Below, in pieces: positions 26,131 through 35,575 of a stretch of DNA of 64,000 nt (position 1 is the stretch's first letter; the number at the start of each line of letters is the position of its first letter). The DNA comes from Fusobacterium perfoetens (GTDB lineage: Bacteria; Fusobacteriota; Fusobacteriia; Fusobacteriales; Fusobacteriaceae). The stretch covers positions 48,114 to 112,113 of the forward strand of contig NZ_JADYTX010000001.1 in assembly GCF_021531475.1 (NCBI RefSeq), read 5' to 3'. The notes beneath the pieces were generated by a model. That model did no database searches. It worked only from the letters and a program-made list of their open reading frames with translations, and was not told where the DNA came from. The translations under genes and the position numbers were made by a program.

Positions 26131-27150
26131 ATGAAAGAAAAATTATCTTTGCTTAAATCTCAAGCAAAAGAAGAAATTTTAAAACTTGTTACTTTGCAAG
26201 AAGTAGAAGATTTTAGAGTTAAATATTTAGGAAAGAAAGGGCTTGTAACAGAGATTTCTAAAGGAATGAAAAATCTTTCTGCTGAAGAAAGACCTGTTAT
26301 TGGACAACTTTTAAATGAAATTAGACAAGAGATAACAGAATTTATCGAAAGTAAAAAAGAGGAGATTACAAAAGAGTTAAAAGCTAAACAATTAGAAGAA
26401 GAAGTAATCGATATAACTCTTGCTGGAAAAAAAGCAGTACCTGGAAGATTACATCCATTGACAGAAACAGCAAATTTACTTAAAAAAATCGCTATGGATA
26501 TGGGATTTGACGTTGCTGATGGACCAGAGATAGAACTTGTAAAATATAACTTTGATGCTTTAAATATACCAGAATCTCACCCATCAAGAGATATAACAGA
26601 TACTTTCTATATTTCTGATGAAGTATGTCTAAGAACTCAAACATCACCAGTTCAAGTAAGATATATGCTAGAAAAGAAACCACCTTTTAGAATGGTTTGT
26701 GTAGGAAAAGTTTATAGACCAGACTATGATGTTTCTCATACACCAATGTTCCATCAAATCGAAGGATTAATGGTAGGAAAAGATGTTTCTTTTGCTAACT
26801 TAAAAGCAATACTTACTACTTTTATGGAAAAAGTTTTTGGAGAAAATACAAAAGTAAGATTTAGACCTCATTTCTTCCCATTTACAGAACCAAGTGCAGA
26901 AATGGACGTAGAATGTGTTATCTGTAAAGGTAAAGGTTGTAGAGTTTGTAAAAACAGTGGTTGGCTAGAAATTATGGGTTGTGGAATGGTAGACCCAGAA
27001 GTTTTAAAATCAGTAGGATATAATCCAGATGAAGTTTCAGGGTTTGCATTTGGTATGGGTATAGAAAGAATAACTATGCTTAGACATGGAATTGATGATT
27101 TAAGAGCATTCTTTGAAAATGACACAAGATTTTTAAAACAATTTAAGTAG
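26131..27150 (+). CDS. pheS: Phenylalanine--tRNA ligase alpha subunit
   Basis: A 339-residue class II synthetase catalytic subunit: N-terminal coiled coil (about 1-85), motif 2 FRMVCVGKVYRPDYDVSHTPMFHQIEG and motif 3 GFAFGMGIERITML. A CxxC pair region (CVICKGKGCRVCKNSGW) near 257-273 matches an insert seen in many bacterial PheS. It acts as an alpha2-beta2 tetramer with PheT, encoded 16 bp downstream. Confidence 0.96.
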   Translation: MKEKLSLLKSQAKEEILKLVTLQEVEDFRVKYLGKKGLVTEISKGMKNLSAEERPVIGQLLNEIRQEITEFIESKKEEITKELKAKQLEEEVIDITLAGKKAVPGRLHPLTETANLLKKIAMDMGFDVADGPEIELVKYNFDALNIPESHPSRDITDTFYISDEVCLRTQTSPVQVRYMLEKKPPFRMVCVGKVYRPDYDVSHTPMFHQIEGLMVGKDVSFANLKAILTTFMEKVFGENTKVRFRPHFFPFTEPSAEMDVECVICKGKGCRVCKNSGWLEIMGCGMVDPEVLKSVGYNPDEVSGFAFGMGIERITMLRHGIDDLRAFFENDTRFLKQFK

Positions 27151-27165
27151 GAGAGTGAGGAGTAA

Positions 27166-29550
27166 ATGTTAATTTCATTAGAATGGCTTAAACAATATGT
27201 AGACGTAAATGAAAATATAGAAGAGCTTGATAGAGCTTTAACAATGATAGGACAAGAGGTAGAAGCAATAGAAGTTCAAGGTAAATATCTTGATAATGTT
27301 GTTATTGGACATATAGTTGAATATGGAAGACACCCAGAAGCTGATAAACTATCATTATTAAAAATAAATGTTGGAGAAGAAGAACCTATCCAAATAGTTT
27401 GTGGAGCACCAAATCACAAAGAGGGAGATAAGGTAGTAGTTGCAAGAATAGGTGCAGTATTACCAGGAGATTTCAAAATTAAAAAAAGTAAAATAAGAGG
27501 AGTAGAATCTTTTGGAATGTGTTGTTCAAAAGCTGAGTTAGGTTTAGGAAAAGACCACTCAGGAATAATCATTTTACCAGAAGATGCACCAGTAGGAATG
27601 GAGTATAGAGAATATGCCGGATTAAATGATACAGTATTTGAATTAGAAATCACTCCAAATAGACCTGACTGTCTTTCTCATATAGGTATTGCGAGAGAGA
27701 TAGCTGCTTATTATGGAAGGGAAGTAAAATATCCAAAAATAGAAAAATTACAAGATGTAACTTTAACTGATGATACTTTAGATATTGCTATTGAAGATAC
27801 TGAAAGATGTAAAAGATTTGCTGGAAGAATTATCCGTGGAGTAAAAGTTGGGGAATCTCCAGAATGGTTAAAGAAAAGAATAATGGCTATGGGATTAAAC
27901 CCAATCAATAATATAGTAGATATTTCAAACTTTGTAATGTTTGAATACAACCAACCAATCCATATATATGATTTAAAAGAGATAGCTGGTGGAAAAATTG
28001 TTGCTAGAAGAGGAAAAGCAGGAGAAAAATTAGTTACTCTTATGGAACAAGAAATTGATGTTAACGATGAATTAGTAATCGCTGACGGAGAAAAACCATC
28101 TGGTCTTGCTGGAATTATGGGAGGACTTGGAAGTGGAATAAAAGATGATACTCAAGATATATTTATTGAAGTAGCTTATTTCGTTCCTGAATTTATAAGA
28201 AAAGCTGGAAGAAAATTTGGAATAGTAAGTGATGCTGGTTACAGAAACGAAAGAGGAACTGACATGGAAAATGTTCCAACTGTACTTGATAGAGTAACAG
28301 ATTTAGTATTACAACTTGCTGATCCTCAATCAGTAGGAAAAATGGTTGATGTATATCCTGCTAAATATGAGTCTTGTGAAATTATTTTAGATATAGCAAA
28401 ATTAAGAAGATTTGCTGGAAAAGATATAGAAAAAGAAAGAATAATAGAAATATTAACTAACTTAAATCTTCAAGTAACAGATTTAGGAGAAACTTTAAAA
28501 GTTGTTCCTCCAAGTTATAGAGGAGATTTAGTAAGACCTGCTGACTTATATGAAGAAGTTATCAGAATGTATGGATTTGAAAATATAGAAGATAAAATGC
28601 CAGTTGAAGATATATCTGCTGGAGTAAAAAATGAAGTTATAAAACTTATGGACGAATCAAAAGATGCTCTTGCAAAAATAGGACTTCAAGAAGTTATCAA
28701 CTATAGTTTCATTCCAAAAGAAGTAAAGGACATGTTACATATAGATAGAGAAGAAATAATGATTCTTAACCCTATCGTAGAAACAATGTCTATGATGAGA
28801 CCAACTTTAATATATAGTATTTTAAATAATATTAAAGAAAACTTAAATAGAAATCAAGATTCTATAAAAATATTTGAAGTAGCTAAAGTATTTGAAAAAA
28901 CAAATGATTTATTAGCTATTGAAGATATTCATATGGCTATTGGAGTTTGTGGAAGAGATGAAAAATCTTTATGGAATCCAAAACCAGAAGCTTATGATTT
29001 CTATACATTAAAAGGATATGTAGAAGAATATTTAGAAGAAATCGGAATAAAAGGATATAAAATAGTTAGAACTACAAATCCTAACTTCCACCCAGGAAGA
29101 GCTGCTGATATTATGATTGGTAGACTTTGTGTAGGAAGTTTTGGAGAAATTCACCCAGAAATAGCTGAAAAAATGGATATCACAAGAGAAAGAGCTTATA
29201 TAGCTGAAATGAATGTTTCTTTATTAAAACAATATATGAGCAAAAAAATAAAATATGAAAAAGTAGTAAAATATCCAGAAGTAACAAGAGATTTTGCTAT
29301 TGTTCTTGATGAAAAAGTTTTAGTTGGAGATATGATAGAGGCTATTAAGAAAAGTTCAGATTTTGTAGAATCAGTTGGTCTATTTGATATTTACAGAGGT
29401 GAACACATAGAAGCTGGTAAAAAATCAGTTGCAATAAGTATTGTAATGAGAAATAAAAATGGTACTTTAAATGAAGAAGATATCACAAAAGTACAAAATA
29501 AAATTTTAAATATCATAAGAACTAAATATTCAGGAGAAATAAGACAATAA
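27166..29550 (+). CDS. pheT: Phenylalanine--tRNA ligase beta subunit
   Basis: A full-length 794-residue beta subunit: N-terminal tRNA-binding OB domain (about 40-150), B3/B4 editing domain with SDAGYRNERGTD, B5 domain, and C-terminal anticodon-binding FDX-ACB domain with YPEVTRDFAIVLDE. It removes mischarged Tyr-tRNAPhe. Immediately downstream of pheS. Confidence 0.96.
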   Translation: MLISLEWLKQYVDVNENIEELDRALTMIGQEVEAIEVQGKYLDNVVIGHIVEYGRHPEADKLSLLKINVGEEEPIQIVCGAPNHKEGDKVVVARIGAVLPGDFKIKKSKIRGVESFGMCCSKAELGLGKDHSGIIILPEDAPVGMEYREYAGLNDTVFELEITPNRPDCLSHIGIAREIAAYYGREVKYPKIEKLQDVTLTDDTLDIAIEDTERCKRFAGRIIRGVKVGESPEWLKKRIMAMGLNPINNIVDISNFVMFEYNQPIHIYDLKEIAGGKIVARRGKAGEKLVTLMEQEIDVNDELVIADGEKPSGLAGIMGGLGSGIKDDTQDIFIEVAYFVPEFIRKAGRKFGIVSDAGYRNERGTDMENVPTVLDRVTDLVLQLADPQSVGKMVDVYPAKYESCEIILDIAKLRRFAGKDIEKERIIEILTNLNLQVTDLGETLKVVPPSYRGDLVRPADLYEEVIRMYGFENIEDKMPVEDISAGVKNEVIKLMDESKDALAKIGLQEVINYSFIPKEVKDMLHIDREEIMILNPIVETMSMMRPTLIYSILNNIKENLNRNQDSIKIFEVAKVFEKTNDLLAIEDIHMAIGVCGRDEKSLWNPKPEAYDFYTLKGYVEEYLEEIGIKGYKIVRTTNPNFHPGRAADIMIGRLCVGSFGEIHPEIAEKMDITRERAYIAEMNVSLLKQYMSKKIKYEKVVKYPEVTRDFAIVLDEKVLVGDMIEAIKKSSDFVESVGLFDIYRGEHIEAGKKSVAISIVMRNKNGTLNEEDITKVQNKILNIIRTKYSGEIRQ

Positions 29551-29575
29551 TACAACATAAGTATGGAGGGATAAT

Positions 29576-30784
29576 ATGGATTCTTTAAGAGAATTATTTA
29601 AAATAGGAAATGGACCTTCAAGCTCTCATACAATGGGACCAGAGAGAGCAGCTAGAAGATTTAAAGAGGAGAATAAAGAAGCAGATCATTTTAAAGTGGA
29701 ATTGTATGGTTCTTTAGCTCTTACAGGTAAGGGACATCTGACAGATTGGATAATAGAAAAAACGTTAGCTCCTAAAAAAGTGGAAGTACGTTGGAAGCCA
29801 GAAATAGTCTATCCTTTCCATACAAATGGAATGAAATTTTTTGCCTATGATAAAGATGGAAAAGAATTAAAATCTTGGTTAGTTTTCTCAGTTGGTGGAG
29901 GAACTATTGTTGAAGAGGGACAAGAGAGAAATAGTGGAGAAAAAATATATCCATTAACAAAAATGACTGATATAGTAGATTGGTGTAAAAGAAATAAAAA
30001 AGAGCTTTGGGAATATGTTTTTGAGTGTGAGGGAGAAAGTATCAAAGAATATTTATTAGAAATCTGGAAAGCTATGGAAGAGGCAGTAGAAAGAGGAATA
30101 AATACAGAGGGAATTCTTCCTGGAAGTATACAATTAAAAAGAAGAGCAGCTACTTTTTATAAAAAATCAAGAGGAGAGGGAAAAGTAAGAGCTTTTAGAG
30201 GAAAACTTTTTGCTTATACTTTAGCTGTGTCTGAAGAAAATGCAAGTGGAGGAAGAGTTGTTACAGCACCTACTTGTGGAGCTGCAGGGGTAATTCCTGG
30301 AGCTTTATATACTTTAGCAGAAGCATATGAATTAAAAGATGATGAGATAGTAAAAGCTTTAGCTATAGCAGGTTTAATAGGAAATATAGTAAAAGAAAAT
30401 GCAAGTATTTCTGGAGCAGAGGCTGGTTGTCAAGCAGAAGTTGGAACAGCTTGTTCAATGGCAGCTGGAATGGGAGCTTTCTTAATGGGAGGTTCTGTGG
30501 ATCAAATCGAATATGCAGCAGAAATGGCTTTGGAACATAGTCTTGGGCTTACTTGTGACCCAGTAGGAGGTTATGTTCAAATCCCTTGTATAGAAAGAAA
30601 CGCTTCAGCAGCAGCAAGAGCTTTAGATACATCAAATTATTCTATTTATACAGATGGAGTTCACTCTGTTTCATTTGATGAAGTAGTTATCACAATGAAA
30701 GAAACTGGAAGAGATTTAAAAGATGAATACAAGGAAACATCTCTAGGAGGACTTGCAAAATATTATTGTAAGGGATGTTGTTAA
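29576..30784 (+). CDS. sdaA: L-serine ammonia-lyase, single-chain iron-sulfur type
   Basis: A 402-residue L-serine dehydratase that converts serine to pyruvate and ammonia. It opens with the beta-domain motif GNGPSSSHTMGP and continues with the alpha-domain SGGRVVTAPTCGAAGVIPG and the cysteines in GCQAEVGTACS and LTCDPVGGYVQIPC that bind the [4Fe-4S] cluster. Both domains are on one chain. Suits an amino-acid-fermenting organism. A terminator follows. Confidence 0.94.
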   Translation: MDSLRELFKIGNGPSSSHTMGPERAARRFKEENKEADHFKVELYGSLALTGKGHLTDWIIEKTLAPKKVEVRWKPEIVYPFHTNGMKFFAYDKDGKELKSWLVFSVGGGTIVEEGQERNSGEKIYPLTKMTDIVDWCKRNKKELWEYVFECEGESIKEYLLEIWKAMEEAVERGINTEGILPGSIQLKRRAATFYKKSRGEGKVRAFRGKLFAYTLAVSEENASGGRVVTAPTCGAAGVIPGALYTLAEAYELKDDEIVKALAIAGLIGNIVKENASISGAEAGCQAEVGTACSMAAGMGAFLMGGSVDQIEYAAEMALEHSLGLTCDPVGGYVQIPCIERNASAAARALDTSNYSIYTDGVHSVSFDEVVITMKETGRDLKDEYKETSLGGLAKYYCKGCC

Positions 30785-30803
30785 TGAATAATTAAAAGTA
30801 AAG

Positions 30804-30828
30804 AAAGCTGATTTAATCAGCTTTTTTT
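30804..30828 (+). terminator. Terminator after sdaA
   Basis: AAAGCTGAT folds on ATCAGCTTT with a minimal loop and seven Ts follow. Confidence 0.9.
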
Positions 30829-30838
30829 ATAAAAAAAC

Positions 30839-30866
30839 TTGAATTTTTAAAATTAAGTAGTATAAT
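30839..30866 (+). promoter_or_regulatory. Promoter of pth
   Basis: TTGAAT, a 16-bp spacer and TATAAT, 21 bp before the pth ATG. Confidence 0.75.
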
Positions 30867-30887
30867 TGAAAACAAGAGAGGATAGTA

Positions 30888-31454
30888 ATGAAATTAGTAG
30901 TAGGACTGGGAAATCCAGGGAAAGAATATGAAAAAACAAGACATAATGTAGGTTTTATGGTTTTAGATAAGGTCGCTGAAAAATTAAAAGTTTACGATTT
31001 TAAAGAAAAATTCAGTGGACTTTTAGGGGAAGCAAATTATAAAGGAGAGAAGGTACTTCTTTTAAAACCACAGACATATATGAACTTAAGTGGAAACTCA
31101 ATAGTACAAGTTATTAATTTTTATAAATTAAATGTAGAAGAAGATCTGATAGTTGTGTATGATGATATGGCTCTTCCTTTAGGAAAACTTAGAATGAGAG
31201 AAAAAGGAAGTGCTGGAGGACATAATGGAATAAAATCTATTATTTCACATTTAGGAGATAAATTTTTAAGAATAAAATTTGGAATTGGTCAAAGTAAAGA
31301 CAAAGATAAAATAGTTGATTTTGTAATCGGAAGATTTTCGAAAGAGGAAGAAGAGGAAATAAGTAAAGTATTAATTCACGCAAGTGACGTGGTTATAAGT
31401 GTGCTAGATGGGGTTTCAATAGATAGAATTATGCAAAATTGTAATAAAAAATAG
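30888..31454 (+). CDS. pth: Peptidyl-tRNA hydrolase
   Basis: A 188-residue esterase that frees tRNA from peptidyl-tRNA dropped by the ribosome. It has GLGNPGKEYEKTRHNVGF with catalytic His, LLKPQTYMNLSG, VVYDDMALPLG with catalytic Asp, and GSAGGHNGIKS. Single-gene unit between terminators. Confidence 0.96.
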   Translation: MKLVVGLGNPGKEYEKTRHNVGFMVLDKVAEKLKVYDFKEKFSGLLGEANYKGEKVLLLKPQTYMNLSGNSIVQVINFYKLNVEEDLIVVYDDMALPLGKLRMREKGSAGGHNGIKSIISHLGDKFLRIKFGIGQSKDKDKIVDFVIGRFSKEEEEEISKVLIHASDVVISVLDGVSIDRIMQNCNKK

Positions 31455-31488
31455 AAATTTAGAACGAAAAAAAAACAAAAAAACATTG

Positions 31489-31533
31489 TTAAATTAGTTA
31501 AATTATGGTAAACTTAATGTGCAATGTTTTTTA
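31489..31533 (+). terminator. Hairpin with T-tract between pth and rnfC
   Basis: A 10-bp stem AAAAACATTG / CAATGTTTTT with a 23-nt loop ends in six Ts. It probably terminates pth; since it is only 40 bp ahead of rnfC it could also attenuate that operon. No clear consensus promoter for rnf is seen in this gap. Confidence 0.65.
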
Positions 31534-31573
31534 CAAAATAAATTTTATATAAGTTTAAGGAAGGAGAATTTGT

Positions 31574-32884
31574 ATGAAGTTTTTTGGATTTAGAGGTGGG
31601 GTACATCCACCTGATAACAAAGTTCAAACAGCAACAAAAGCAACAGAGAAAATGGCATCACCAAAAATGGTATACATACCATTACAACAACACATAGGGG
31701 CTCCTTTAGATCCACTTGTAAAAGTTGGAGATACTGTTCTTAAGGGACAAAAAATAGCTGACTCAACAGCATTTATGTCTACTACTATCCACTCACCAGT
31801 TAGTGGAACAGTAAAGAAAATTGAGCAACGTGTATTCCCATTAATGGGAAAAGCTAATACAATCGTTATTGAAAATGATGGAAGAGATGAATGGTGCGAA
31901 CTTGAAAAAATCGAAAATTGGCAAGAAGCATCAAAAGAGGACTTACTAAAACTTATTAGAGAAAAAGGTATAGTAGGTATAGGAGGAGCAAGCTTCCCTA
32001 CTCATATTAAATTAAATCCACCAAAGGATTGTCCAATTGATACATTAGTATTAAACGGAGCAGAGTGTGAACCTTATCTAAACTCAGATAATAGACTTAT
32101 GCTTGAAGATCCTATGGCTATTGTAGAAGGAATAAAAATTATTAAAAAAATACTAGGAATTGATAATGCAGTTATTGGAATAGAAGAAAATAAACCTCTT
32201 GCTATTACTAGTATGAAAAAAGCTTGTGAAGGAACAGGTATCGAAGTATTACCTCTTCACACAAAATATCCTCAAGGAGGAGAAAAACAACTTATAAAAG
32301 CAGTTCTAGATAGAGAAGTTCCATCTGGAAAATTACCTGCTTCAGTAGGAGTTGTAGTACAAAATACAGGAACAGCAGCAGCTATTTATAGAGGAGTTGT
32401 TTTAGGACAACCTTTAATTGAAAAAATAGTTACAGTTTCTGGAAAAGCTATTAAAGAGCCTAAAAACTTAAAAGTAGTAATAGGAACTCCATTCAGTGAA
32501 TTATTAGATTACTGTGGAGTAGAAAGAGAAAAAATTGACAAACTTGTTATGGGTGGACCTATGATGGGTATGGCACAATTTACAGAAGAAGTTCCAGTAA
32601 TAAAAGGTACTGGAGGTCTTTTAGCATTAACAAAAGAAGAAACAAACTATACTAAACCTCAAGCTTGTATTAGTTGCGGAAAATGTGTGGACGTTTGTCC
32701 AATGCATCTAGTACCATTTATGTATGCTAGATTAGCTGTAAAAGGTGAATGGGAAAACTTAGGACAATATAACTTAATGGACTGTATCGAATGTGGTTCT
32801 TGTGCTTATATTTGTCCAGCAAATAGACCATTAACTGAAGCTATAAAAATAGGAAAAGCTAAATTAAGAGCAATTAAGAAATAA
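31574..32884 (+). CDS. rnfC: Rnf complex subunit C (NADH-binding, Fe-S)
   Basis: A 436-residue cytosolic subunit. Residues 1-110 are the biotinyl-like N-domain (GVHPPDNK), followed by the glycine-rich NADH/FMN motif GIVGIGGASFPTHIKL and NGAECEPYL, and two ferredoxin-type clusters CISCGKCVDVCP and CIECGSCAYICP. RnfC docks NAD at the Rnf ferredoxin:NAD oxidoreductase, which couples the reaction to sodium or proton export. First gene of rnfCDGEAB. Confidence 0.96.
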   Translation: MKFFGFRGGVHPPDNKVQTATKATEKMASPKMVYIPLQQHIGAPLDPLVKVGDTVLKGQKIADSTAFMSTTIHSPVSGTVKKIEQRVFPLMGKANTIVIENDGRDEWCELEKIENWQEASKEDLLKLIREKGIVGIGGASFPTHIKLNPPKDCPIDTLVLNGAECEPYLNSDNRLMLEDPMAIVEGIKIIKKILGIDNAVIGIEENKPLAITSMKKACEGTGIEVLPLHTKYPQGGEKQLIKAVLDREVPSGKLPASVGVVVQNTGTAAAIYRGVVLGQPLIEKIVTVSGKAIKEPKNLKVVIGTPFSELLDYCGVEREKIDKLVMGGPMMGMAQFTEEVPVIKGTGGLLALTKEETNYTKPQACISCGKCVDVCPMHLVPFMYARLAVKGEWENLGQYNLMDCIECGSCAYICPANRPLTEAIKIGKAKLRAIKK

Positions 32885-32901
32885 GCAAGGAGGGAAATAA
32901 A

Positions 32902-33849
32902 GTGAACGCATATAATATGGGGCCTTCGCCTCACATAAGAACTTCAGAAACAGTTGACAAAGTAATGTTAGACGTTATAATTGCATTAGTGCCAGCACTT
33001 TTAATGGCAGTTTATGTATTTAAAACAAAAGCATTAATAGTTACTGCTGTTTCAGTTATATTCTGTATGTTAACAGAATTTGTATTTAATAAAATAAGAA
33101 AAAAAGAATGTACTTTACATGATAAAAGTGCTATTGTAACAGGACTTTTATTTGCATTTGTTATACCAGTTGATATGTCTTTACCATTCGTAGCAATTGG
33201 AGCAATAGTTTCTATCGCTTTAGGAAAAATGTTCTTTGGTGGATTAGGTTGTAATATATTTAACCCTGCATTAGTAGGAAGAGCATTTGTTCAAGCATCT
33301 TGGCCAGTAGCAATTACTACTTTCTCATTAGATGGAGTAGCAGGACCTACAATGCTAGATGCTATGAAAAGAGGACTTCCAATGTCAGAAGTACTAATTG
33401 GAGAAGGAAGTATGTATGTTCAAGCTCTAATAGGAAAAATGGGAGGATGTCTTGGAGAAACTTCTGCTATAGCTATATTATTAGGTGGAGCTTATCTAAT
33501 CTATAAAAAACAAATAGATTGGAAAATGCCATTAGTAATAATCGGTACAGTAGCAGTATTTACTACATTATTAGGAGCAAAAGATCCAATAATGCAAATT
33601 ATATCTGGAGGACTTTTATTAGGAGCTTTTTTTATGGCAACTGATATGGTAACAAGTCCAGTATCAACAAAAGGAAAATTAATCTATGCTTTCGGAATAG
33701 GGTTCTTAATCTCTATGATAAGAATGAAAGGTGGATATCCAGAAGGAACAGCATTCTCAATATTAATAATGAACGGTGTTGTACCTCTAATCAATAGATA
33801 CACTATGCCTAAGAAATTTGGGGAGGTGAAAGCTGATGGAAAAAAATAG
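32902..33849 (+). CDS. rnfD: Rnf complex subunit D (membrane flavoprotein)
   Basis: A 315-residue membrane protein starting at GTG (AGGAGGG upstream). It has about 9-10 hydrophobic segments, GCNIFNPALVGRAF, and the covalent-FMN site around Thr in DMVTSPVSTKGK. Overlaps rnfG by 14 bp. Homologous to NqrB. Confidence 0.95.
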   Translation: MNAYNMGPSPHIRTSETVDKVMLDVIIALVPALLMAVYVFKTKALIVTAVSVIFCMLTEFVFNKIRKKECTLHDKSAIVTGLLFAFVIPVDMSLPFVAIGAIVSIALGKMFFGGLGCNIFNPALVGRAFVQASWPVAITTFSLDGVAGPTMLDAMKRGLPMSEVLIGEGSMYVQALIGKMGGCLGETSAIAILLGGAYLIYKKQIDWKMPLVIIGTVAVFTTLLGAKDPIMQIISGGLLLGAFFMATDMVTSPVSTKGKLIYAFGIGFLISMIRMKGGYPEGTAFSILIMNGVVPLINRYTMPKKFGEVKADGKK

Positions 33850-34369
33850 ATTTATACATTATGGATCTGTTCTATTAATTATAGCTGCCATCTCTGCTGG
33901 AACTTTGGCAGGAGTAAACGCAATAACAAAAGGTGTTATTGCACAAAATAATATAACAGCTGCTAATAATGCAAGAACATTAGTTCTTCCACAAGCTCAA
34001 TCTTTTGATGAATCTCAAGCTATACAAAAAGATGACTTCTTATTTATTCCTGGGTTTGATGGAAATAAAAAAGTTGTAGGATATGTAGTTTCAGTAAATC
34101 AAGGTGGATATGGAGGAAATATTAATTTCTCTTTAGGAATTGATTTAGCAGGAAAAGTAACAGGATTAAAAGTAATGAATCACCAAGAAACTCCAGGATT
34201 AGGAGCTAAAATAACTGGTGAAGAATGGCAAAAACTTTGGATAGGAAGAGATAAAGAATATAAATTCGATAAGAGTGTAGACGCTTTTGCGGGAGCAACA
34301 GTATCTCCAAATGCAGTTTATTCAGGAATTATAAGAACTTTATCAGCTTATGCGGAGGTGACTAAATAA
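33836..34369 (+). CDS. rnfG: Rnf complex subunit G (covalent FMN)
   Basis: A 177-residue protein with one N-terminal membrane anchor (about 10-33) and the extracytoplasmic FMN-binding domain; the flavin is attached to Thr in FAGATVSPNAV. The stop overlaps the rnfE start by one base. Confidence 0.95.
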   Translation: MEKNRFIHYGSVLLIIAAISAGTLAGVNAITKGVIAQNNITAANNARTLVLPQAQSFDESQAIQKDDFLFIPGFDGNKKVVGYVVSVNQGGYGGNINFSLGIDLAGKVTGLKVMNHQETPGLGAKITGEEWQKLWIGRDKEYKFDKSVDAFAGATVSPNAVYSGIIRTLSAYAEVTK

Positions 34370-34971
34370 TGGCAAAAAGTAAAATAGGAATAGTAATAAA
34401 TGGAATAATCAAAGAAAACCCTGTACTTGTGTTATTATTAGGATTATGTCCAACACTTGGAACATCTACTTCTGCAATAAACGGTATGTCAATGGGACTT
34501 GCTACAACAGCAGTTTTGATATTCTCAAATATAATTATATCAATGATTAAAAAAGCTATACCAGATAAAGTAAGAATACCAGCTTTCATCATGGTTATAG
34601 CATCTCTAGTTACAGTTGTTCAAATGTTAATGGAAGCTTATGTTCCAGATATCTATAAAGTATTAGGACTTTATATTCCATTAATCGTTGTTAACTGTAT
34701 AGTTCTTGGAAGAGCAGAAAGTTTTGCCTCTAAAAATAGTGTAATAGATTCTGCATGTGACGGATTAGGATCAGGTTTAGGATTTACATTAGCTTTAACA
34801 ATACTAGGAGTTATTAGAGAAATTTTAGGAAATGGTACAGTATTTAATATAACTATAGTTCCAGAATTCTGGCAACCAGCTTTAATATACATATTACCTC
34901 CTGGAGGATTTATGACAATAGCTTGTGTTATAGCTTATCAAAACTATTTAAAACAAAAGAAGGAGGCATAG
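34369..34971 (+). CDS. rnfE: Rnf complex subunit E (membrane)
   Basis: A 200-residue six-helix membrane protein with LGLCPTLGTSTSAINGMSMG and VVNCIVLGRAESFA, including a conserved Cys in each half that binds the membrane [2Fe-2S] cluster with RnfA. Homologous to NqrD. Confidence 0.95.
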   Translation: MAKSKIGIVINGIIKENPVLVLLLGLCPTLGTSTSAINGMSMGLATTAVLIFSNIIISMIKKAIPDKVRIPAFIMVIASLVTVVQMLMEAYVPDIYKVLGLYIPLIVVNCIVLGRAESFASKNSVIDSACDGLGSGLGFTLALTILGVIREILGNGTVFNITIVPEFWQPALIYILPPGGFMTIACVIAYQNYLKQKKEA

Positions 34972-34974
34972 TGA

Positions 34975-35559
34975 ATGGATTTTGGAAAATTATTTAGTAT
35001 AATCATAACATCTATCTTTATCCAAAACTATGTTTTCGGTAAAGTATTAGGAATTTGTCCATACATGGGAGTTTCTAAAAAAGTAGAATCTTCTATTGGA
35101 ATGGGAATGGCAATAATATTCGTTATAACAATATCTTCTGGAGTTACTTGGACAGCATATGAATTTTTATTAAAACCTTTTGGACTTGAATATCTACAAA
35201 CAATAATGTTTATATTAATTATTGCATCTCTAGTTCAATTTGTTGAAATGGCTATCCAAAAATTATCACCAAACCTATATAATGCTCTTGGAGTTTATCT
35301 ACCATTAATCACTACTAACTGTGTTGTTCTTGGAGTTGCTATCTTAAATATTCAAGAAGGATATAACTTTATAGAAACAGTTGTAAACGGATTTGGAGCA
35401 GCAGTAGGATTTACATTAGCTCTAGTATTGTTAGCAGGAATAAGAGAAAGAATAGAATATTCTGATATCCCAGCTCCATTTAAAGGAGTACCAATTGCTT
35501 TCTTAACAGCTAGCTGTTTAGCAATGGCATTTATGGGATTCAGTGGAATGAAAATATAA
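34975..35559 (+). CDS. rnfA: Rnf complex subunit A (membrane)
   Basis: A 194-residue membrane protein with inverted topology to RnfE. KVLGICPYMGVSKKVESS and TTNCVVLGVAILN hold the paired cysteines. Encoded 3 bp after rnfE. Homologous to NqrE. Confidence 0.95.
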   Translation: MDFGKLFSIIITSIFIQNYVFGKVLGICPYMGVSKKVESSIGMGMAIIFVITISSGVTWTAYEFLLKPFGLEYLQTIMFILIIASLVQFVEMAIQKLSPNLYNALGVYLPLITTNCVVLGVAILNIQEGYNFIETVVNGFGAAVGFTLALVLLAGIRERIEYSDIPAPFKGVPIAFLTASCLAMAFMGFSGMKI

Positions 35560-35575
35560 TTTTTTGGAGGTTATT

